DNA of 64,000 nucleotides from Bradyrhizobium sp. WSM1743 (lineage in GTDB: Bacteria > Pseudomonadota > Alphaproteobacteria > Rhizobiales > Xanthobacteraceae). The DNA is taken from the NCBI RefSeq assembly GCF_000473065.1, contig NZ_KI421494.1, positions 154,697 to 218,696 of the forward strand, given 5' to 3'. Made by a program: the position numbers and the translations under genes. The notes under the pieces are model-generated. The model worked only from the letters and a program-made list of their open reading frames with translations. It did not search any database and had not been told where the DNA came from. Below are positions 1 through 7,718 of this stretch, piece after piece (position 1 is the stretch's first letter; the number at the start of each line of letters is the position of its first letter).

Positions 1-602
1 CGAATTGGGAAATTTGGATGTTTTCCCTAGGTAGAAACCCCTAAGTATTTACACGTAAGGCCCATGAGGAGGGCGTCTTGAATTGGGGGCGCCGCGGTCA
101 CTTGGTCTCAAACATGCTCAAATCGGATTAGAAAGCCGCATGCTGGCTTCGTCGGCCGCGTCCATGGAAACAGTCGGAAACGCACTGCCGTACCCCCGAA
201 AAGCTCCAGTCAGCCGAAACGTTGTCGTCCACCGCCACTTTCGGGCTCACCGCAGGAGGTCTTGTTCGGCGCCTTGACTTTGATCCTCGTCAGCATCGGT
301 CGGCCGCGGATCTGACGGGGCGGATGTTGATGGCATCCTTATCGATGTAAGCTGGCATGGTCGACGTGCTTGATGATCATGCGATAAGTGCGCATGTGAA
401 CCGAGGTGGGGCCTACCCCCGGATCATAGGACTCGGCTTGCGTGACATATTGACGCCTGGCGCAACGGCCGGCCTGCGTGTTTTGCATCGGCAGCCGTCA
501 CCGAAAACATGATCGGCTCGGTGCGCGCGAAACCCACCGTTCGTCGTCTGGAGAGCGCAGCTTGAATGCATGAATAAGCCATTTACGCTATTTGCGCTGC
601 TG
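1..602. other. Gene-poor left edge
   Basis: No gene that I recognise lies here. The only open frame of note (83 to 277, plus strand) has an arginine- and serine-rich composition typical of a chance frame in GC-rich DNA. Fragments on the minus strand at about 290-480 read protein-like in short pieces but are interrupted by stops. This is probably decayed sequence. Confidence 0.4.
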
Positions 603-1205
603 CTAGAGTCCCGCGGTAATGGCGATCCGCATCAACTCGGACATGCTGCGGACATTGGTCTTGGCCATCAGGTTCGCACGGTAAACCTCGACTGTCCGCG
701 GACTTATGCCGAGATCATGGGCGATCACCTTGTTAATCTTGCCGGCTAATAGTCCCTGCAGGACGTCGCGCTCGCGCGACGACAGGTCCGCGAGGCGGGC
801 TTCCGCCTGCAGTTTCGCTGCGTCGGCTGGCTTTGTTGGCCGCGCTTTCAAAGCACTATTGATCGCACGCAATAGCACCTCCTCCTTGAACGGTTTCTCG
901 ATGAAGTCGACCGCACCCGCTTTCATCGCTTCGACTGCGAGCGATACGTCGCCATGACCAGTTATCAAGACGACGGGGCAGTCGACGCGATCGGCTTTCA
1001 CTTTTCTGACCAGTTCGAGACCGCTCATACCTGGCATATGGATGTCTGACACAATGCAGTCAACCGGACCGCTTGCGACGTCATTGAGAAACGCGGTCGC
1101 CGTCTCATAAGTTGCTACGTAGAAGCCATTAACATCAAGCAGAAACGCGAGCGAGTCCCGCATGGCGGCGTCATCGTCGATCACGAGAATGCGCCGCCAA
1201 GTCAT
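603..1205 (-). CDS. FixJ-family two-component response regulator
   Basis: A 200-residue two-domain regulator. The receiver domain covers roughly residues 5-120, with the acidic pair in VIDDDAAMRDSL, the phospho-acceptor Asp in DCIVSDIHMPG and the conserved Lys in DFIEKPF. A LuxR/FixJ-type helix-turn-helix covers about residues 138-200 (LSSRERDVLQGLLAG, then ISPRTVEVYRANLMAK). The wording is closest to FixJ of rhizobia, which activates nifA and fixK transcription when phosphorylated. Its start overlaps the end of a sensor-kinase pseudogene (ATGA-type overlap), so the pair was once co-translated. With the kinase lost, this regulator is an orphan and may be phosphorylated by another FixL-like kinase or act without phosphorylation. 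The family is clear; its targets are unknown. Confidence 0.9.
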   Translation of the reverse strand: MTWRRILVIDDDAAMRDSLAFLLDVNGFYVATYETATAFLNDVASGPVDCIVSDIHMPGMSGLELVRKVKADRVDCPVVLITGHGDVSLAVEAMKAGAVDFIEKPFKEEVLLRAINSALKARPTKPADAAKLQAEARLADLSSRERDVLQGLLAGKINKVIAHDLGISPRTVEVYRANLMAKTNVRSMSELMRIAITAGL

Positions 1206-1588
1206 GTGTCTTCACTAAGCTCCGCAAATCGCGCGGTGAACTGAAAGATCCTGCCGCCGCTCGGATTCGTCCGCGACGATGTGGCTAGCATGTGACTCGA
1301 TGATCGTCCGGCAGATTGATAGCCCCACACCCATGCCATGCGTCTAAGTCGTGACAACTGGCTGGAACAGGCTGTCGCTGATGCAGAGCAGGGTAGCGAA
1401 GCTCGCCCAGTCCGCAGCCGCGGCGAAAGCGGTAAAAACGACGACCGGAAGGTAGATGATCGTGAACGTGCGGTCCTGAAGATACGGATTAACGCCGGGC
1501 GCAGCACGAGAGCCAACGCGGCGTCTGCCGCGCCAGTCCCATAGCCGTACCAAATGTGGTCCGACATGTTTCTAGCAGGCCCTCTCAT
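1202..1588 (-). pseudogene. Collapsed FixL/NodV-like sensor histidine kinase
   Basis: Pieces of one kinase are spread over three frames. Near 1570-1500 the translation MSDHIWYGYGTGAADAALA starts a membrane sensor segment. This continues in a second frame as NPYLQDRTFTIIYLPVVVF, typical of the N-terminal membrane region of FixL-type kinases. Directly after it (about 1330-1240, third frame) comes the ATP-binding G2 box THGMGVGLSICRTIIESH. The last residues, GGRIFQFTARF, are in the first frame again. PAS, HisKA and most of the ATPase domain are missing, so a large internal deletion and at least two frameshifts have occurred. The gene sits immediately upstream of the FixJ-like regulator and ends overlapping its start codon, as intact fixL-fixJ type pairs do. 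Confidence 0.75.
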
Positions 1589-1678
1589 TGATCAACTCTA
1601 CATTGTTTCCCACGAGAGGCCAGCCCGAGGCAGTCCGGGCCTCAACTCACGCCAATCTATTGTGCAGGATGGCCGCCG

Positions 1679-1909
1679 CTATCCGGGCCAGATGCGCCAG
1701 TGCGTCGGCTGCACGGCGACGCGTTCTCCGGTCTTTGCCTTGATCCAGCCGTCGAAGATCCAGCGGCAAGGAAAGACCACCCGGTGAATGGTATTACCCT
1801 CGATCACGGCAATCTCCAGATCCTGATCAAAGGGCGGCGCAGTTTCGAGCCGCTCCCAGGTCAGGTCGGCACTAGATCCTGGATGGAGTTCATCGCTGCG
1901 GGCTGACAA
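1679..1909 (-). CDS. Small conserved rhizobial protein, function unknown
   Basis: A 76-residue frame opening with a TTG codon; an internal start is possible. The C-terminal half reads like a real folded protein (EIAVIEGNTIHRVVFPCRW, then KAKTGERVAVQPTHWRIW), whereas the overlapping plus-strand frame looks like noise. I recall similar short proteins ending in PTHWR-W from Bradyrhizobium symbiosis islands, but no function is known. It has no signal peptide or membrane segment. The start codon is the least certain part of the call. Confidence 0.5.
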   Translation of the reverse strand: MSARSDELHPGSSADLTWERLETAPPFDQDLEIAVIEGNTIHRVVFPCRWIFDGWIKAKTGERVAVQPTHWRIWPG

Positions 1910-1911
1910 AT

Positions 1912-2292
1912 TCAGGCAACCTTCTGAACACTACGGACGAGATCGCTTGGCCGCCGCGCGAACAGGCTCAACTCAGTATAATCCAGGCTGCGCGTGCTCT
2001 CGATGGGGGCGGCCCGGGCCGGGATCTTATCGGCTGTGGCGTCGTTGAACGTATCGTGCCGGGACATGAGCCGCTCGCCAGCCGAGATATTAGGGTTGGC
2101 GCTGCGAAACAACTCCCGGGCTTCGGTCGAATCGATCTGGATCAGCTCAAGCCCACGGCGGGTGGTTTTCATCGCTGTTCTGTAGAAGTTAAACTGGACT
2201 GCCGCTCCCGCCATCTGGCCGGCGCCGGGACAAAGGTCGCCGTGGTCTGTCATGTCGAAACACCTCCGTGGTGAGAAAGCTCCTTGTCCCAC
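1912..2292 (-). CDS. Uncertain open frame, no recognised family
   Basis: A 126-residue frame. The first 40 residues look like noise, but from the internal Met at about 2175 (MKTTRRGLELIQIDSTEAREL) the composition becomes protein-like, with few rare residues and a balanced charge. I do not recognise a family. It could be a small genuine gene starting internally, or a chance frame. No good ribosome binding site was picked out. Confidence 0.25.
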   Translation of the reverse strand: MGQGAFSPRRCFDMTDHGDLCPGAGQMAGAAVQFNFYRTAMKTTRRGLELIQIDSTEARELFRSANPNISAGERLMSRHDTFNDATADKIPARAAPIESTRSLDYTELSLFARRPSDLVRSVQKVA

Positions 2293-2395
2293 GGCTTCAG
2301 CGCGGGGCGTTGGGTTGTGATGACGTCAGCCGCGCCCTTGCGAGTGGGACGGCATCCCAAGACGCCGGAATTCCCTTGACACCATTCGGATGGGC

Positions 2396-2584
2396 CTAGT
2401 TGCGCTCGGCGCCGATCATCCCGCCCGTCCGCAGGTCGATGACGTGGACGCTATCGCATGCGGCGCAACTTATTGTGTGCAGGTCATCGGCACGCGGCTC
2501 GGGTGCGTCCGGCAGCAGTCCTTCTCGGTCGCCGGTATCTGGACATGAAGAGATGATGGGGCGCCAAGTCTTTCTGTCTGCCAT
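2396..2584 (-). CDS. Small zinc-ribbon-like conserved protein
   Basis: About 62 residues if translation starts at the Met of MADRKTWRP; an upstream in-frame Met at 2626 would give 76. The protein has one Cys in the ISSCPDTGDR segment and a CAAC pair in TISCAACDSVHVIDLRTG. It resembles the short rhizobial family whose members read C-P-x-T-G near the start and C-x-x-C-x-x-x-H near the end, which would suit metal binding. It has no signal peptide. The function is unknown. It sits among other orphan small proteins with no evident operon. Confidence 0.55.
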   Translation of the reverse strand: MADRKTWRPIISSCPDTGDREGLLPDAPEPRADDLHTISCAACDSVHVIDLRTGGMIGAERN

Positions 2585-3612
2585 GTGTCTGACCTTGGAC
2601 TGGAAACTCACTTCTATCAGTAGCAAGTCTCTATCAGTAGCAAGTCGCCGCAGAATTGATACAGCTCAAAAGAGCTGATGCGCGTCCAGAACGGCCAAGC
2701 TCGAGCGATCGCTGCGAGCCGGACAGGCCGGCGTTGGTAGGCGACATGTCCCAACTCGGGCGATCCGCCAGGGCCTCGCCTTGGTCTGCAACACTCCAGC
2801 GTGTAGCTGGGTTGATTTGAGGCGCACCGCTCGCGGTGCGCCACCGCAGCATTTGTCCTCAATGCTGCGCTAGCCGGCAAGCAGATAGTCAATTGATCGC
2901 TCGCTTCGCATTGTCGGTAGCCTTGCCGGCGCTGATCCCAGCAATAGTCTTTGGCGCTGAAGGCCGGAATCTTCGGCTTATCGAAACGTCGGTTGCGACA
3001 AGCCTGATCATCGGCTTTGCTGTCGGGGCGGCAGGGTGGACCGTCAGAGGGTCGGAGCGGTTCGCCCTATTGGCCCACGATCACTTCGCGTAGGTCTCGC
3101 CGTCGATAGCCCTGGCCGGCGGCACGCCTCAGAAATGCCTCTGCCCGGTCATCGGCGCAATGACCTGGTGTTTGCGGCAATGCCTCGTGAGGCACCAAAT
3201 ATCGCCTGTAAGGTTCGCGCCGTCTCGAGCCTCCATATTGCCAGCGGTTGAGTATGGGATCGATAGAGATCAATAGCCGGCATCTTGGGCGTGACGGCGC
3301 ATGCTGCTCTCAATCCTCTCTTCGAGACATTCCCCGATTCATCGGCCCCCCAATTTGTCGGTCTCGAGCGCTTGAGCAGACCAGAAGACGCTGTCCCTCG
3401 GCTCAAACAGAGTGCGATCTGCCAAGCTAGACAGATAGAGATCGCGTGGTTTGCGGGACAACAGGAGCGCTCGGGCCGCGCTGCCGAAGTCTCGATCTTA
3501 TCTTGACGCAGCAGCGGACAACCTCTTGGGGATGCTGCTTGAGGCAGATCAAATACTCTTGAAGCGTCAATGGCAGAATGGTGGATAAGCGAACCCATAA
3601 GAAGAGGGTGCC
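2585..3612. other. About 1 kb without a convincing gene
   Basis: Several frames are open here, but none reads convincingly. One plus-strand frame (2836 to 3093) contains two hydrophobic stretches that could be membrane segments, for example VALPALIPAIVFGAEG and SLIIGFAVGAAGWTV. It has no clear ribosome binding site and may be the debris of a membrane protein gene. The minus-strand frame at 3149-3622 is Cys- and Ser-rich with no pattern and looks like chance. Confidence 0.35.
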
Positions 3613-3840
3613 ATGCCTTCATTTAACGTTCGGTTCATCAAGACCGTTTGTGACGATGCCGGACACGAACATCGTGCCTGTGAGGCAGCGTTTAAGATCG
3701 ATGCCGCCTCGCTAAGTGCTGCTGCAAAGCAGGCGGAGACCGATTTCTGCAAGCAAAAGAGTGTCCGCGATTGGACAGTCTTCGCCGATGTGATAGAGCT
3801 TCGAACCCCGCCTGCATTTCCGCGGGCATCGGCTGGTTAG
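3613..3840 (+). CDS. Small conserved rhizobial protein (FNVRFIKTV type)
   Basis: A 75-residue protein starting MPSFNVRFIKTVCDD, preceded by a purine-rich stretch (AAGAAGAGG) as a ribosome binding site. It carries GHEHRACEAAF, a long Ala-rich helix (IDAASLSAAAKQAETDFCK) and RDWTVFADVIEL. I recall this pattern from short conserved proteins of Bradyrhizobium and Mesorhizobium with no assigned role. It has no membrane segment. It stands alone on this strand. Confidence 0.6.
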   Translation: MPSFNVRFIKTVCDDAGHEHRACEAAFKIDAASLSAAAKQAETDFCKQKSVRDWTVFADVIELRTPPAFPRASAG

Positions 3841-4261
3841 CTTGACTTTGGCAACGGAAGTCTGCGAATTGAATTTTGGGGTCAATCTGTAATCTAACCG
3901 TGATCCCGGACAGGGACGTGCCGATGGTCGATTCGAGAGAACACCTGGCAATGCTGTCGTCAATTCGGCGGGCACCCTGTTGTCTCACGATAAGCGGATC
4001 TCGCTGGAGGGTTCGCCGCCTGCCGTTCAATTGGCTCTGCAGCGCTCCGCCAACCACCGTACCGGCAGGGCCATGCGGATCGAAGGATCTCGCACAAATC
4101 GGTCTTGTTTGATTGAATGTCAAAAGCAAGTTTGCCTCCGCCGCTATGGCTGTTTCGAAGGGTATGCCTGATTGACCATTCTGCACACATACCCTTGACG
4201 GTTTAGGCATCTTCTCAGCCGGTTACGCGCGAGCCTGTCCCAGACATCGGAACCGGCTTAC
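3841..4261. other. No gene recognised
   Basis: Open frames exist on both strands, including 172 codons on the minus strand from 4210. Their composition (scattered Cys, Ser and Arg, with no helix periodicity or motif) gives no support for a protein. I see no repeat or terminator. Confidence 0.35.
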
Positions 4262-4627
4262 TTGAGCCCGCAGGACATCGGTGCGATCGCACGTGAGCTT
4301 AATCTGTCCGCATCCGCCTTTCGAACCATGGCGCAAAGACCGAGCTCTCCTGAACTCTTAAGCAAGCGCCTCGCACTTGCCGGTTTTTCCGAGAATGCGC
4401 TTGCTGCCGCCATCGAGACGTATTGCGCGATGTGCAACGCGTGTGCGGCCCTGTGTCAGACCAAAGTCCGATGCGCGGCCGACCTCAAGAGGCAAAACCA
4501 TGCAAGTCCGCGCAAAGACTGCTCGAACGAAACAGACCCTTCGCGCTCGCTTGTGAGATATCCTCCGGCTGCGCTTTCGCGATTGATCGCGCTCAATCAG
4601 TTCCTCACCGAAGATGTTGACTCCTGA
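4262..4627 (+). CDS. DUF6455-like small cysteine-motif protein
   Basis: A 121-residue frame beginning with TTG. The N-terminal 60 residues read as a helical domain (MSPQDIGAIARELNLSASAF). They are followed by a cysteine cluster, YCAMCNACAALCQTKVRCAADL, given here as key residues: CxxCxxC, C, then RC-x-x-DL. This arrangement matches my memory of DUF6455-type proteins of Rhizobiales, which may bind a metal or a cofactor. The C-terminal part ends PAALSRLIALNQFLTEDVDS. The gene is followed two bases later by a start for the broken membrane-protein gene at 4630, so the two may have formed an operon. Confidence 0.5.
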   Translation: MSPQDIGAIARELNLSASAFRTMAQRPSSPELLSKRLALAGFSENALAAAIETYCAMCNACAALCQTKVRCAADLKRQNHASPRKDCSNETDPSRSLVRYPPAALSRLIALNQFLTEDVDS

Positions 4628-4629
4628 GC

Positions 4630-5143
4630 ATGCCCACATTCAAAGAGAAAACCGACACAGGACAAGCCTATCGCCGCCTCGAAATTCACGACATCTGTGA
4701 AGCAGTCCTTCTGTCAATATTTGCTGTTTCCGCCTACGTTTTCTTCTTTGCCACAGCGATGGGACAGAATCCGGCGTTTGCCTTCTGCGATTGCTGGCTT
4801 GCGCCGCCAGCCTGGCCGCCGCCGTCATCCTCAATCGCCGCTATGAACGGCCGGCGCGTCTACCGCCGGCGGAAATCAAAGGTCGGCCGAACTACAGCTC
4901 GGTCCGATCAAATTCGGCTCGGCGACGGCGATGTGGCCGCTGCGTAACAAGGACGGCAATATTCTTCAAAACGCGGACGGTCACTATCGTGTCGATCTGA
5001 CGAGGCCCCGACAAGTGGATCTGTTAGCAACAATAAGGCGTGCGAAGCTCCTGCGTTCTCGGCGATGTGGAGCACCTGAAGGAGCAGCGGAATTGCGCCC
5101 TGCACGCCCAAGTGCTGGCGACATCCGGAGAAAACTCGCGTAG
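4630..5143 (+). pseudogene. Decayed small membrane protein gene
   Basis: The reading begins MPTFKEKTDTGQAYRRLEIH and runs into a hydrophobic segment (AVLLSIFAVSAYVFFFATAMG). It then continues best in a second frame near 4791 (ACAASLAAAVILNRRYERP) and a third frame near 4900-5010 (MWPLRNKDGNILQNADGHY, then DLTRP). No single frame contains all three segments, so at least two frameshifts have occurred. I do not recognise the family. The first part has at least one clear membrane helix. It starts just after the Cys-motif protein. Confidence 0.45.
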
Positions 5144-5225
5144 AGTTTCTTAATCGCGAGCTGTTGCTTCGATGTCACCAAATATATGAACCGGCGATCT
5201 ACGCTCGTGTCAAACGAGGTACGGC

Positions 5226-5444
5226 ATGTTCGATATTTATTTGAACGGAAGGCGCGATCTTTTGGTCCTTCCGCGAGGCTTTGCGATCCCGGCGGGGTTG
5301 GACGGCAATTGGAAGCGAAAGAAGCGGGCGGTGCGTTCAGTGAGCGATGCCATTCGCCAAGATGTCCAACAGCGCGGTTACCACCGACGTAGTTTGATCT
5401 CAAATCGGTCGGAGACGGCAGTGGAGACCTCGTCACAAACGTAG
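5226..5444 (+). CDS. Small conserved rhizobial protein (MFDIYLNGRRDLLVLP type)
   Basis: A 72-residue protein. The N-terminal half reads as a coherent domain (MFDIYLNGRRDLLVLPRGF, then GNWKRKKRAVRSVSDAIR) and resembles short conserved proteins from Bradyrhizobium symbiotic regions. It is basic, soluble and lacks a signal peptide. The function is unknown. The start ATG is clear, and no competing frame looks better. Confidence 0.55.
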   Translation: MFDIYLNGRRDLLVLPRGFAIPAGLDGNWKRKKRAVRSVSDAIRQDVQQRGYHRRSLISNRSETAVETSSQT

Positions 5445-5602
5445 CCAAAGCGGATATCTATGACCCATGCTTAGAAACACTATGCGCAGAAAGCATGACC
5501 GAACTTATACGCTGGCGCGAGTTCCGATGATTGCCTCTTTTTTGCGGTCGTCGCTCCAAAAAAAATGTGCTACAGGCGCTCCTCTCAGAAGGAGCATTCA
5601 TC

Positions 5603-5788
5603 GTGAAAAAAGCAACCAAGAAACGCGTTAAGCGGCGCGAGTGGACGAAGGCAGATATCAAAGAGCTCAAAATCCATTCGAAGGCTCGGACCCCGGTCAT
5701 AAAACTAGCCAAAATGACCAAACGCAGCGAAGGTGCGCTACGCCAGAAGGCCTTAAATCTCGGAATCGGACTCGGACATCAGCGGTAA
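5603..5788 (+). CDS. Small SANT/Myb-like basic protein
   Basis: A 61-residue, very basic protein read from a GTG start, preceded at a good distance by AGAAGGAG. It begins VKKATKKRVKRREWTKADIK and continues into a helix-turn-helix-like region (ELKIHSKARTPVIKLAKMTK, then EGALRQKALNLGIGLGHQR). Small SANT/Myb-like DNA-binding proteins with the order W-T, then L-x-x-H-S-x-x-x-x-P-x-x-x-I-A, are common in rhizobia. It probably binds DNA, but its targets are unknown. A strong hairpin follows 30 bases after the stop. Confidence 0.65.
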   Translation: MKKATKKRVKRREWTKADIKELKIHSKARTPVIKLAKMTKRSEGALRQKALNLGIGLGHQR

Positions 5789-5817
5789 TGGTGAGCAACG
5801 CTGGCTAGTGGCCCAGT

Positions 5818-5839
5818 AGGGCGGCTCGCGGGCCGCCCT
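5818..5839 (+). terminator. GC-rich hairpin after the SANT-like gene
   Basis: A perfect 8-bp stem, AGGGCGGC against GCCGCCCT, with a 6-base loop lies 30 bases downstream of the stop of the small basic protein. No U-tract follows, so intrinsic termination is not proven, but the position fits. Confidence 0.4.
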
Positions 5840-6116
5840 CGCTGGCCATAGAAACTTTCGTCGCACATTCGCTTTGCGCGACCCGCGCTGAGAGAGTTTT
5901 TCACGCACGTGCTGGATGCCTTCAATGTCGCGGAACGTGCTCCAGCGCCTCCTCATGTTTATGTTTGATCAAGTTTCTTGGAAGCCTGTTTTCGACAGCC
6001 GCTTGCGATGTATGATCGCGAGTGAAGAGATAGTCTTAGCCATAGCCCTGTTTCGAAGATGAAACCCCGAGACACTCGGCCCCGGAACGCATGCGATGGG
6101 GCCACAACGCCCAGTC

Positions 6117-6143
6117 CTAGGCGCGTTAGTTCGAGAAGCTGAC
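6117..6143 (-). promoter_or_regulatory. tts-box-like element (TtsI binding site)
   Basis: Read on the minus strand, the site begins GTCAGCTTCTCGAA and ends in CCTAG, 27 bases in all. The first half matches the conserved part of rhizobial tts boxes, which bind the type III regulator TtsI. The centre differs from the usual AAGCT. It points toward lower coordinates, where only short frames are found (for example MRRRWSTFRDIEGIQHVREK, from 5956). It may have driven a lost effector gene. Confidence 0.35.
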
Positions 6144-6296
6144 CAGTCTCAGAGGAACTCCTGTAGGGAATCTAGCATCCGTTCGGCCAGCAGCTTCTTC
6201 AGCTTCGGCGAGGCAGTCTTGGCCGCCCTGGGCCGAACACATCGGCTGATCGCTTTATCCAAATGGAAACAAATCCTCCTCGAAGCTCATGAAAGG

Positions 6297-6527
6297 CTAA
6301 AGTTTGGGCGTAAGCGGACCTCGCCGAGCCTGTTCGCTAGCTCGAGCTCCGAGGCGATATGGCGCGCTCAACAGCAATTGAAAAAGCGCTCTGTTAGCTT
6401 GATAGATGGCGGCGGAGCGGTTTCGTCCTGAACCCGTCATCACCTGACCGCATTCGGCGTTGTGAACGGACCACAACCACCTTCGACCGCGCTGCTTCAA
6501 GACATATTCGAACGATGGCAGACTCAT
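6297..6527 (-). CDS. Small conserved rhizobial protein (FEYVLKQRGRRW type)
   Basis: A 76-residue protein starting MSLPSFEYVLKQRGRRWLW. It continues with GQVMTGSGRNRSAAIYQANR and ALFQLLLSAPYRLG. The pattern of a small beta-rich start followed by one helix is shared with short conserved Bradyrhizobium proteins that I recall without an assigned function. It ends 2 bases downstream of the MarR pseudogene on the same strand, so the two could share a transcript. Confidence 0.55.
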   Translation of the reverse strand: MSLPSFEYVLKQRGRRWLWSVHNAECGQVMTGSGRNRSAAIYQANRALFQLLLSAPYRLGARASEQARRGPLTPKL

Positions 6528-6528
6528 G

Positions 6529-7030
6529 TTAGCGAGCTCGATTTCTGACAGTCGTGCGTTTGATCTTCTGAATGCCAGCGCGGGCCCTTTCCAGGCGAAG
6601 CCTCACCGTAGCAGCGTTGGCAATGAACTCGCTTGATCGGTCAACGCCGCTTTCATCAAAAGCGAGCTCATCCAGCGCCGCCTGTCGTGGCTCCAGAGTC
6701 GCGAAATGGTTGCGCGTTTTGGCCGTCAGCAACATCCGCCCGATCCGGACATCGTTTGCGGACGACTTATGCCGCAGCAAATTGTTTTTATCTAGCAGCT
6801 TTGAGCGGGTTGTTAGGAAGGAAGGGTCGACGAGCATCAATCGTGACACCAGGTTGACCGGTACACCCGTTTCTCTGCCCAAATAGGTCACAGCCATCAG
6901 GATCGTCTACGGCGGCCAAGTGATGCCCAGCACATTTGATTTGGCAAGTTCTTCGAGACACGCCCGGATCGATTTGATCTCCCACATGAATGACCGGACA
7001 TGCGGCCAAGCGCGCTTGCTGGATCAGGTA
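6529..7030 (-). pseudogene. MarR-family regulator with an internal stop
   Basis: The C-terminal part is open from about 6897 (MAVTYLGRETGVPVNLVSRL, LTTRSKLLDKNNLLRHKSS). Upstream in the same frame the sequence reads FMWEIKSIRACLEELAKSN and LGITWPP, followed by TAG. The intact MarR-type gene at 39079-39603 has Gln at this point (LGITGPQMMILMALTELE). The two proteins align along their length, including the two helices after the wing. The gene was therefore inactivated by a nonsense mutation just before the DNA-binding domain. A shortened product starting at 6897 would keep most of the winged helix but lose the dimerisation helices. Confidence 0.7.
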
Positions 7031-7718
7031 GATCCGCAGGCATCTTAAGTCAGGTTCCATCGTTTACAAGCCTCCTTAGCGCCGATTGGGGCAGGGGCAA
7101 CGCTCCAAGGGCAGGCAAATCAAACACTTGGTATAGTTCGGAAGGTAAGCTGGCGAACAACAGGCTGGCTGGAGCTATGGCTCAGTGTCTTGGCGGACCA
7201 AGGGCAGCATTCACGGTTGCGTCGGCAGCGATACGCGTTGACAAGATTGCTGCACCTTGCCGCGTGAGATGTCCGCGACATGATCTGCCTTCTTTGCCGC
7301 GCTCGCCGAGCTGTCCCGCTCTTTTGCCGAACTTCTTTGGTGTATGCCGAGCATCAGAGAGGTGCATGTCGCATTTACGTCTTCAATGCCTCGGCAACAG
7401 GCAGCTGTGATTATACGTAATAACCTTCCATGTGCCGTGGGCGGTCTTGCAAACGTCCGTATAGTTCGTTCCAACCTTCCCATATCCGCAATCAATCTTC
7501 GTGTACTTGAGCTGGCTCGTGACTTCGTTTCAACCGTCGAGTAATCGAGTGGGCGATTGCGGTGTCCTCCTGTCCAGCCGATCGATCGAACTGAGCGGTT
7601 CTCAAGTCATGAGTGGCAGACAAAAGTCTTGTCGTTTTAGCGCTTTGCGGCTGGCTTTGCGCCGCTCAATCGAGCGAGCGCTTACGGGGCGTGTTTTTCA
7701 AGCACGAGCGTCTGGCCA
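7031..7718. other. Gap upstream of the sulfotransferase
   Basis: No gene is recognised in almost 0.7 kb. Frames on both strands are short and irregular. Around 7485-7500 the sequence GCAATCAATCTT shares a few bases with the core of a nod box, but the flanks do not fit. No clear promoter was found for the following gene. Confidence 0.35.

Noticed and set aside
7480..7510. Possible nod box before the sulfotransferase
   Set aside because: GCAATCAATCTT agrees over only a few bases, and the ATC-N9-GAT pattern is not kept.
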